Source of the DNA: VXNE01 sp965208745 | GTDB lineage: Bacteria > Pseudomonadota > Gammaproteobacteria > Pseudomonadales > Azotimanducaceae | NCBI GenBank assembly: GCA_965208745.1 | Contig: CBDBPN010000004.1 | Coordinates: 3,782,001 to 3,846,000, forward strand | Reading direction: 5' to 3' | DNA: 64,000 nucleotides | Shown here: in pieces, positions 1 through 7,426 of the stretch | Position numbering within the stretch: the first letter of the stretch is position 1 | How the letters are laid out: every line of letters starts with the position of its first letter | Notes under the pieces: generated by a model | What the model was told of the DNA's origin: nothing | What the model saw: the letters and a program-made list of their open reading frames with translations, nothing else | Database searches by the model: none | Program-made: the position numbers and the translations under genes

Positions 1-1
1 C

Positions 2-1102
2 TTCTTCGGCGACCGCCGATCCGACCTCGCGGCTTTCGTCGTGCGCGATCTCGGCATAGTGCGGTACGAGAACTATGTACTGTGCCGGGAGCGGCGCCTC
101 TTTCCCGACCGTCCAGCCCTCGACGCCTGGCTCGCGCTGGCGGGGATCGGCGACTACGTCGAGGAGCTGGGCGCCGTCCCACAGCCCGAGTTCGCGGCGC
201 TGGTGGTGGAGGCCCTCTGGCACCCGGCGCGGACACGGCTGCTGGAGCACCGGCGCAGCCGCATCCTCAACCGCCTCGCGCGCCGCCTCGAGCGTGGCGG
301 CGCCCTCGACGAGGCGCTCTCGTGCTACGCGCGTTCCACGGCGTCGCCGGCGCGGGAACGGACCGCCCGGATCCTGAAGCGCCTGGGGGACGACGTCGGT
401 CTGGAGGGGCTGCGCGCGACCATGCGCGAGCGACCGCGGTCGGCCCTCGAGCGCGACTTCGGCGAGCGTTTCGGAGCCCCGCGCTCCGCGCCGCAATACG
501 CGATCGACGATTTCGCCTGGGACCCGTCCTACGCCACCCGCGTCGAGGCGGCCGCGGCGGAAACGCTGGCGGCCCGCGGCGGTGACGTCTGGCACCTGGA
601 GAACGCGCTGCCGCTCGGGCTCTTCGGCCTCGCCTACTGGGAGTGGGTGTTCGCTCCCGTGGACGGGGTGTTCGTCAACGCCTTCCAGAACGCCCCGATC
701 GACCTGTTCTGGCCGGACTTCTTCGCCACGCGCCGCGGACTCTGCGATGACCCGCTGGGCCTGGACGACGCGTCGCTGCGTGCCGCGATGCTCGCCACGG
801 CCGAGTCGCGGCGCGGCATCGCCAACCGCCTGGTCGACTGGCGCGCGCTGGACGCCGGGACGCTCCACCGCGTGCTCGCGGGCATCCCCATGGCCGACGT
901 GCGCCGGCTCCTCGCGATCGTCGCGGAAGACCTCGACCGCGCCCGGACGGGCTTCCCGGACCTGACCGCGGTGTACGAGGACGGCTCTTACGAGTTCGCG
1001 GAGGTGAAGGGTCCCACCGACCGGTTGCGGCGCCACCAGCGGCTGTGGATCGACCGGCTGCGCGCCGCCGACCTGCCGGTGCGCGTGCTCCGTTTCCGGT
1101 GA
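2..1102 (+). CDS. FAN1-type structure-specific nuclease with C-terminal VRR-NUC domain (5' end cut by window)
   Basis: The frame is open from the left edge, so the start lies outside the window; the first visible residues (FFGDRRSDLAAFVVRDLG) already match the interior of bacterial FAN1 proteins. The C-terminus carries the VRR-NUC nuclease signature: FPDL, then FAEVKGPTDRLRRHQ, giving the Asp, Glu and Lys of a PD-(D/E)XK site near the end of the visible 366 residues. Known FAN1 enzymes cut 5' flaps and help unhook interstrand crosslinks. The stop overlaps the GTG start of an XPD-family helicase (1099-1102), so the two are probably translationally coupled and act together in repair; I recall the same pairing in Pseudomonas. 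Family assignment is strong; the crosslink-repair role is inferred. Confidence 0.88.
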   Translation, partial: FFGDRRSDLAAFVVRDLGIVRYENYVLCRERRLFPDRPALDAWLALAGIGDYVEELGAVPQPEFAALVVEALWHPARTRLLEHRRSRILNRLARRLERGGALDEALSCYARSTASPARERTARILKRLGDDVGLEGLRATMRERPRSALERDFGERFGAPRSAPQYAIDDFAWDPSYATRVEAAAAETLAARGGDVWHLENALPLGLFGLAYWEWVFAPVDGVFVNAFQNAPIDLFWPDFFATRRGLCDDPLGLDDASLRAAMLATAESRRGIANRLVDWRALDAGTLHRVLAGIPMADVRRLLAIVAEDLDRARTGFPDLTAVYEDGSYEFAEVKGPTDRLRRHQRLWIDRLRAADLPVRVLRFR

Positions 1103-3537
1103 ACGCGGCAGTTCCGGCGCATGCTCGGGAGCCCGTCGCGGCCACCGTCGCCGTGCGGGAACTCGCCGCCTTCGTCCACCGCCGCGGCGACCTCCACTAC
1201 CGCTACGACCGGGCCACCACGGCCGTCGAGGGCATTAGTGCGCAGCGCCGCGCGCAACGCGGGCGGCCCGACAGCTATCGCCGCGAGGTCGCGGTGGAGA
1301 CCACGCTCGAGCGGCACGGCGTCGCGCTAACCGTGCGCGGCCGCATCGACGGCTTCGATCCGGAGGCCGGACTCATCGAGGAGTTCAAGACGACGCGCTC
1401 GGACGTCGAACGCCTGCACGCGCACCTCGGGCACCTGCACCTCGCGCAACTCCGCCTCTATGCCGGGCTCGTCGAGGAGCAGCGCCCTTCCTGGCGGCTC
1501 AGGCTCACGTACCTGCGGCCGGACGGCGAATCGACCCGGCAGGTGGAGGAAGCGGTGACCCGCGACGACGCCGCGGACTACCTGGCCCGGACCGTGGAGG
1601 CCTACGCGGCCTGGCTCGCGGGGAGACTCGCGCACACGGCCCGCCGTGACGCCGTGCTGGAAGACCTGGCATTCCCCTTCGACGACTTCCGCGACCACCA
1701 GCGCCGCATGGCGCGCGGCGCGTTCCGGGCGTTTCGCGACGCCGGGCAACTGCTCGTCGAGGCGCCGACCGGGAGCGGCAAGACGGTCTCGATGCTGTAC
1801 TCCGCCCTCCGGGCGATGGGGGCGGGGCGGGTCGGCCGCACGGTCTTCCTGACCGCCCGCGGCACAGGCCAGCGCGCGGCGGAGGACGCGCTCAGGAGGT
1901 GCGGAGCAGGCGAGAGCCCTCAGCCGGGGAGCGCGAGGGGGCACCCCTCGCAAGAGAGCCCTCAGCCGGGGAGCGCGAGGGGGGACCCCTCGCAAGAGAA
2001 CCGCCTATCCGCTGTGACGGTGACCGCGAAGGACCGCATCTGCTTCGAGCCCGGCACGCCGTGCGATCCGGCGCACTGCGGATACGCCCGTGGGTACTAC
2101 GACCGCATGCCGGCGGCCCGTGCAGCGTTGCTCGCGCACGGGCTCGTGGCGCGCGAGCGCGTGGAGGCCGTGGCGCGCGAACACGCCGTGTGTCCGTTCG
2201 AGTTGTCCCTCGACACGGCCGCGTGGACCGACGTGGTGGTCTGCGACTACAACTACGTGTTCGACCCGGTCGTGCGGCTGCGGCGGCTGGTCACGCACGC
2301 GTCGGGGAGCGCCTGCCTGCTCGTGGACGAGGCGCACCAGCTTGCTGCCCGGACGAGCGACATGCTGAGCGTCGCGATGGAGCGCCGTGCGTGCCGGAGC
2401 GCGCTCGAGGACGCGCCCGCCGGCCTCACGAAGCGCATCCGTTCCGTCGACCGGGCCCTGCTGAAGCTACGGCGTGAAGAGGAGGACGGACCCATCGCTC
2501 AACCCGCCGCGCTGCTGCGCGCGCTCGAACGGCTGCTCGTGACGGCCGCCGAGGTCGACTTGGCAGCTTCGCCGGCCGCCCGGACGTTCCTCGGCGACTG
2601 CTATCGGTTCGCCGCGGGCGCCGGCTGGTTCGACGAGACGGACTACCGGTATCTCCTCGCGGCGGAGGGGCGCGAAATCGCGGTTCGCATGACGTGCCTA
2701 TCGCCAGCGGCCCATATCGCCGACGTTCTCGACGGGTTCCACGGGGCCGTGCGGTTCTCCGGGACGCTGTCGCCGCCGGCGCTCTTCCAGGCCCTGCACG
2801 GCCAGCCGGACGCGCGGAGCGGCCGCGTCGACGCCGGGTTCCCCGAGGACGCGCTCGGGGTCTTCGTCGTGCCGGACGTCTTCACCTACTACCGCGACCG
2901 TGCGCGTACGCTGGACGCGCTGGTCGGTGTGGTGCGCGCCGTGACCGAGGCGGCGCCGGGCAACTACCTCGTCGCACTGCCGTCGTTCGCCTACCTGGAC
3001 CTGCTCGCACCGGCCCTCGCTGCGGTGTCGCCGTTCCGCGTCGCGTGCCAGCGGCCCGGCATGGGGGATCCGGAGCGCGCGCGCTTCCTGGCGGAGCTGT
3101 CGGGGCGGGATTCGCCCTGTATCGGGGCCGTCGTCATGGGTGGCGTGTTCGCCGAGTCCGTGGACTTTGACGGGGGCGCCTTGCGCGGCGTCATCGTGGT
3201 GGGCCCCGGCTTGCCGCCGCCGTCCACGCAGCGCGACCTCGTGGCGGAACGGTTCGGCGACGACGGCTTCACCGTGGCCTATCTGCAGCCGGCCATGGCC
3301 AAGGTCGTACAGGCCGCCGGACGCGCCGTGCGCGGACCGGAGGACCGGGGCGTCGTCGTGCTCGTCGACCCGCGCTTCACCGAGGCGCGCTGCCAGGCGT
3401 TCTTCCCCGGGCACTGGCGACCCGAGCGCGTGCGTGGCGGCGCGTTGGGGGATGCGGTGGCCGCGTTCTGGCGCGACCGGGAGGATGCCGCATCAGGCGG
3501 AGCGTCATCGAGTGCAGATGGCGTGGTGGTACCCTGA
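1099..3537 (+). CDS. XPD/DinG-family iron-sulfur DNA helicase with nuclease-like N-terminal domain
   Basis: Superfamily 2 helicase of 812 residues. An N-terminal part (about residues 1-190, with EEFKTTRSD) resembles a PD-(D/E)XK nuclease-like domain. Walker A EAPTGSGKT lies near residue 220, the DEAH box LLVDEAHQ near 410, and motif VI QAAGRAVRGPEDRG near 735. Four cysteines around residues 315-375 (CFEPGTPC, CGYA, VCPFEL) fit the 4Fe-4S cluster of the XPD group. I chose GTG 1099, which overlaps the FAN1 stop; the frame is open further upstream but that part lies inside FAN1. Two 42-bp in-frame repeat units (1912-1995) insert about 28 residues between Walker A and the first cluster cysteine. 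Likely unwinds substrates for the FAN1-type nuclease upstream (inference). Confidence 0.88.
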   Translation: MNAAVPAHAREPVAATVAVRELAAFVHRRGDLHYRYDRATTAVEGISAQRRAQRGRPDSYRREVAVETTLERHGVALTVRGRIDGFDPEAGLIEEFKTTRSDVERLHAHLGHLHLAQLRLYAGLVEEQRPSWRLRLTYLRPDGESTRQVEEAVTRDDAADYLARTVEAYAAWLAGRLAHTARRDAVLEDLAFPFDDFRDHQRRMARGAFRAFRDAGQLLVEAPTGSGKTVSMLYSALRAMGAGRVGRTVFLTARGTGQRAAEDALRRCGAGESPQPGSARGHPSQESPQPGSARGDPSQENRLSAVTVTAKDRICFEPGTPCDPAHCGYARGYYDRMPAARAALLAHGLVARERVEAVAREHAVCPFELSLDTAAWTDVVVCDYNYVFDPVVRLRRLVTHASGSACLLVDEAHQLAARTSDMLSVAMERRACRSALEDAPAGLTKRIRSVDRALLKLRREEEDGPIAQPAALLRALERLLVTAAEVDLAASPAARTFLGDCYRFAAGAGWFDETDYRYLLAAEGREIAVRMTCLSPAAHIADVLDGFHGAVRFSGTLSPPALFQALHGQPDARSGRVDAGFPEDALGVFVVPDVFTYYRDRARTLDALVGVVRAVTEAAPGNYLVALPSFAYLDLLAPALAAVSPFRVACQRPGMGDPERARFLAELSGRDSPCIGAVVMGGVFAESVDFDGGALRGVIVVGPGLPPPSTQRDLVAERFGDDGFTVAYLQPAMAKVVQAAGRAVRGPEDRGVVVLVDPRFTEARCQAFFPGHWRPERVRGGALGDAVAAFWRDREDAASGGASSSADGVVVP
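1912..1995 (+). repeat. Two tandem 42-bp units of the dispersed palindromic repeat, inserted in frame in the helicase gene
   Basis: The units begin GAGAGCCCTCAGCC and end CCCCTCGCAA; the second differs from the first by one base in the hairpin loop. Each contains GAGGGG...CCCCTC. Each is 42 nt, so the helicase frame is kept and each adds 14 residues (ESPQPGSARG(H/D)PSQ). The same element recurs at 22031, 39219, 40236 and 50472. Confidence 0.9.
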
Positions 3538-3541
3538 CCGG

Positions 3542-4945
3542 ATGGACCGCCGCACCAAGATCGTCTGCACGGTCGGGCCCGCCACGGCGGACTTCGAGAC
3601 CCTGTCGCGCCTCTACGAGGCGGGCATGGACGTGGTGCGGGTCAACATGTCGCACTCGGACCACGAGACGGCGTTGCGCACGATCAACTGGATCAAGACG
3701 CTGAACCGCAAGGTCAAGTTCCCGGTGCCCGTGCTGCTCGACACCCAGGGCCCGGAAATCCGCACGGGCGACACGGACACCGCCGTCCCGCTGGAGCAAG
3801 GGGAGGAGATCTCGCTGCGGGTCGCGGGCCCGGTGGTGGACGGCGAGATCCACGTCAACTACCCCGACCTGCCGGCGGCCGTGGAGGCCGGCAGCGCCCT
3901 GACGCTGGACAACGGGCTCATCAACCTCGAGGTCATCGAGAAGAGCGCCGCGCGCGTGCGCTGCCGTGTCGTGGACGGCGGGCTGCTCGGCAGCCGCAAG
4001 CACGTCAACCTCCCGGGCGTGCACATCAACCTGCCGTCGATCACCGCCAAGGACCGGGACGACATCCTGTTCGGCATGGAGCACGACGTCGACTACGTCG
4101 CGCTGTCGTTCGTGCGCGGCGCGGGCGACGTGATGGAGCTGCGCCACCTGCTCGGGCGCAAGAACGCGTCGCTCAAGGCGATCGCCAAGATCGAGAATCG
4201 GGAGGGCCTCGAGAACGCGGAGGAGATCGCCCGGGCGGCGGACGGCATCATGGTGGCGCGCGGCGACCTCGGCATCGAGATCGACATCGCCGCCATGCCC
4301 AACGTGCAGCGCGAACTCGTGCGCACCTGCGCCCGTCTCGGCAAGCGCTGCATCGTGGCCACGCACCTCCTCGAGTCGATGATCGAGAACCCGATCCCGA
4401 CCCGCGCGGAGGTGACCGATGTCGCAAACGCCGTCTACGAGGGAGTGGATGCGGTCATGCTCTCGGGGGAGACGAGCGTGGGCCGCTACCCGGTGCGCTC
4501 GGTGGAACAGCTCTCGAAGATCGCCGCGGCGAGCGAGCGCTTCCCGGGGCTCGGCTTCGCCCGAGACCTCGAGACCGACACCGACAAGCACCACCTCGCC
4601 GTGGCCGCCGCGGGTCTCGCGGAGTCGATCGCCGCCGCGGGGATCGTCGTCATCACGCGGCGCGGCCTGATGGCGGACCTCGTCACGAGCTGTCAGCCCC
4701 CCCACGTGCCGATCTACGTCTTCACCAACAACAGCCAGGCCCGCCGCCGGCTCATGCTGAACCGCGGCGTCTACGCCTACCGGACCCCGTTCTCCATCCA
4801 GCCGGAGAAGACCATCCAGACCGCCCTCGGCGCACTGCGCGACCGGGAAGGCATCGCCCCGGACGCGCGCGTCGTCGTCCTGTCGGACGTGCTCGCGGAA
4901 GCGCGCGTCGACGCCATCCAGATCCGGTCGGTCGGCGGGGGCTAA
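3542..4945 (+). CDS. pyk: Pyruvate kinase
   Basis: Transfers phosphate from phosphoenolpyruvate to ADP, the last step of glycolysis. The 467-residue product starts MDRRTKIVCTVGPAT, with the substrate-binding segment VVRVNMSHS, LLDTQGPEIRTG, the catalytic loop AIAKIENREG, MVARGDLGIEI and the signature region ATHLLESMIENPIPTRAEV. ATG 3542 is 4 nt after the helicase stop and matches the usual family N-terminus; the open frame upstream lies inside the helicase gene. The usual TQMLESM motif reads THLLESM here, which I regard as a normal variant. Length and motifs are complete, so the gene looks functional. Confidence 0.96.
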   Translation: MDRRTKIVCTVGPATADFETLSRLYEAGMDVVRVNMSHSDHETALRTINWIKTLNRKVKFPVPVLLDTQGPEIRTGDTDTAVPLEQGEEISLRVAGPVVDGEIHVNYPDLPAAVEAGSALTLDNGLINLEVIEKSAARVRCRVVDGGLLGSRKHVNLPGVHINLPSITAKDRDDILFGMEHDVDYVALSFVRGAGDVMELRHLLGRKNASLKAIAKIENREGLENAEEIARAADGIMVARGDLGIEIDIAAMPNVQRELVRTCARLGKRCIVATHLLESMIENPIPTRAEVTDVANAVYEGVDAVMLSGETSVGRYPVRSVEQLSKIAAASERFPGLGFARDLETDTDKHHLAVAAAGLAESIAAAGIVVITRRGLMADLVTSCQPPHVPIYVFTNNSQARRRLMLNRGVYAYRTPFSIQPEKTIQTALGALRDREGIAPDARVVVLSDVLAEARVDAIQIRSVGGG

Positions 4946-5038
4946 ACAGGCTGGTCCTGCTGTTGTTGCGGTGCAGGAAGGCCGAAGCTCATACTTCGCG
5001 TCCGCTGACACGACACCAAGTTCGAAGAGGCCGTAACC

Positions 5039-6367
5039 GTGAGGAATGGCGCGTGGAAAGGGCCGCGGGTGGTCGTGCGTGAAGGCAATCGAATCCGTTT
5101 CACCGGACGCGTGAATCCTTTTGCCCACCGGCAGTTCATGCTGTGCCTGCACGATTGCCTCCGTCGCGGCTACCAGGACGTCATTCTTGACTTCTCTCAG
5201 TGCGAAGCGGCGTTTCCCAACGGAATGATCCCTCTGCTTCCGAGCGTGGACGCACTTCGCCGAGAGGCGATTGATGTCTCGGTCAAGCTTCCCGAGGCGA
5301 GCGAACTCGCGAGGCTGTTCAGGAACGCCAATTGGGCCCACTTCCTGGACCCCGCGGCCCACGAGAAGAGCGATACGGTCCACGACCGCCACTTGGCGGC
5401 GCAGCGCTTCACCAACTGGGTCGAACAACAGCAACTCGTCAACGACTTCATGGATGTCGTGATGCGTAGCATGACCTTGGAGCGCGACGTGATCGCCGGT
5501 CTGGAGTGGTAAGTCAACGAAATCACGGATAACGTGCTCAATCACGCGGAGTGTGCGGACGGTGGCTTCGTGCAGGTCAGCACGTTCAAGGACGCCGGCA
5601 AGGTTGCTTTCGGGGTCGCGGACTCGGGAAGGGGAATACTGGAGTCGTTGCGGGAGGGGCATCCGAGTCTGCGCACCGATGCACAGGCGATTGGAGAGGC
5701 GATGAAGGCGGGCGTTACGCGAAGCCCCGACGCCGGACAGGGCAATGGAATCGCCGGGGCGCTGAGAATTGCCACGATGTCAAAGGGTTCCTTCCAGATT
5801 ACGTCCGGATTGGCTCAGGTCGTGGCCCGTACGGACCGGCAGCCAGACGACCAGGACTTTGGCTCGGATGTCAACGTTTACAAGAGGAGGGAGGCGCAGC
5901 GTTTTCGCGGAACGGTGGTCTACGCCGAGGTCGGTGTGGGCTCACGACTCCACTTGTCGGAGGCTCTGGGCTTCTATGGCGAACCTCATCAACCCCCGGA
6001 CATCATCGAACTCCAATACCAGTCGGAAAGCGGAGACGCAGTCGTGCTTAAGCTCAGCGAGGAATCGACGGGGTTTGGATCCAGACCTGCCGGTCGTCAG
6101 CTTCGCACCAAGTGCATGAATCTGCTGGAAGCTGAGCCGACAAAGCCCCTGCTTCTGGACTGGACCGCCGTTCCGTTAGTGTCCAGCAGCTTCGCCGATG
6201 AGTTGGTTGGCAAGCTGTTTGCGTCCCTTGGGCCGCTCTCGTTCTCTGCGCGCGTCCGGAACGTGGGCATGGAAGCCATGGTCCGGGGTCTAGTGGACAA
6301 GGCCATCATGCAACGGGCCGCCCAGGTCGCCGATGGCTCGGCACAGAACAACGAATCCGAAGGTTGA
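5039..6367 (+). pseudogene. STAS / GHKL-ATPase / STAS-like (DUF4325-type) regulator interrupted by one in-frame stop
   Basis: Both halves are in the same frame and separated only by TAA at 5510-5512. The first 157 residues (from GTG 5039) form an N-terminal STAS-like region. After the stop the frame continues with VNEITDNVLNHAE, the N box of a GHKL ATPase, then VADSGRGI and GQGNGIAGALRIA as G boxes. A C-terminal STAS-like domain follows (LLLDWTAVPLVSSSFADELVGKL). The stop falls two codons before the Mg-binding Asn, so neither half alone could be an ATPase. Such proteins are thought to be anti-sigma-like or phosphorelay switches. A very recent inactivation, stop readthrough or a sequencing error would all look like this. 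Base composition is lower in GC than the flanks. Confidence 0.82.
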
Positions 6368-6508
6368 GGCCATCGTTGGTGGGCGCGCAGATGGGATGCC
6401 GTTTCGGTTGGTGGGCGCGAGGTAACGGAGAGCCTGAGCTCGCCCCTGCCACGGCTGCCGCATTCCGGTGGGTTGTTAGAATCCCTGAACGGTTTTCGAG
6501 ACGCACAC

Positions 6509-7426
6509 ATGCACCGCACGAAGGCTCCTCAACCGGGGTTGGCACGGTTCGCGGCGCTGGTCGCGGTGCTCGCGATCGTCACCGCGGACGCGGCCACGCG
6601 CCGCATCGAACTGCCCAACGGCGACGTCTACGAAGGTGAGGTGGTGGACGGCGTCCTGACCGGGCAGGGCACGTACGTCAGCAGCCGGCACCGCTATGTC
6701 GGCGCGTTCCTGAACGGCAAGATGCACGGCGAGGGGACGATCTACTGGCCCGACGGCCGGGTGTTCGCGGGCCGATTCGTGAACGACCGCCGGCAGGGGC
6801 GGGGTCGCCTGGAATGGCCGGACGGCCGGGTGTTCGAGGGCGACTTCGTCAACGACCGGCGCGAGGGGACCGGGCAGCTCGCCTGGAGCAACGGCGACGT
6901 TTACTCGGGGGACTTCCGCGCCAACCAGATCACCGGCAACGGCCGCCTCGCGTCGGCCAACGAGGACGTCTACGAGGGCGAGTTCCTCGAGGGCGAGCGC
7001 TCCGGCTGGGGCACGCAGACCTGGCAGAACGGCAACCGCTACGTCGGCGAGTGGCGGGCGAACGGGCGGGAGGGCGTCGGCGCGTACCACTGGAGGGACG
7101 GCACGGTGTACCGCGGCGAGTTCATGGCCAACAAGATGCACGGCTACGGCGTGAAGCGCGTCCCGGACGGCGACCCGTACTTCCAGCAATGGGCGGACGG
7201 CCAGCTCGTGCGGGAGACGGTGATCGCGGAGGACGCCCGGTGCCGCGTGACGCTGGATGGCGAGCCGTGGATGTTCACCAGCGACGAGTGCGTGAACGGC
7301 CGGGCGCACGGCTGGGGGACCGCCGTTCGGCTCGACGGCGAGGCGTACGTGGTGGGCGGGCGGTTCGTGCTCGGCCACATGGTGCAGGGCGAGATCGGCT
7401 GGCTGAACGTGGCTGACCTCCCGTGA
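6509..7426 (+). CDS. Exported MORN-repeat protein
   Basis: 305 residues with a likely signal peptide (residues 1-25, hydrophobic ARFAALVAVLAIVTADA), then about eight MORN repeats of roughly 23 residues with the core YxGxFxxGxxxGxG (for example YVGAFLNGKMHGEGTIYWPDG). A C-terminal segment of about 70 residues has two cysteines (DARCRVT, SDECVNG) that could pair in the periplasm. MORN repeats bind lipids or proteins; the role here is unknown. ATG 6509 puts the signal peptide at the N-terminus; the frame is open slightly further upstream. The stop overlaps the start of the kinase gene (TGATG at 7424-7428), so the two are coupled and may share a function in envelope sensing (inference). Confidence 0.85.
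   Translation: MHRTKAPQPGLARFAALVAVLAIVTADAATRRIELPNGDVYEGEVVDGVLTGQGTYVSSRHRYVGAFLNGKMHGEGTIYWPDGRVFAGRFVNDRRQGRGRLEWPDGRVFEGDFVNDRREGTGQLAWSNGDVYSGDFRANQITGNGRLASANEDVYEGEFLEGERSGWGTQTWQNGNRYVGEWRANGREGVGAYHWRDGTVYRGEFMANKMHGYGVKRVPDGDPYFQQWADGQLVRETVIAEDARCRVTLDGEPWMFTSDECVNGRAHGWGTAVRLDGEAYVVGGRFVLGHMVQGEIGWLNVADLP

Noticed and set aside
3377..5662. Long open frame on the minus strand across pyruvate kinase
   Set aside because: Antisense shadow of a high-GC gene; composition is Arg/His/Asp-rich with no recognisable motif.
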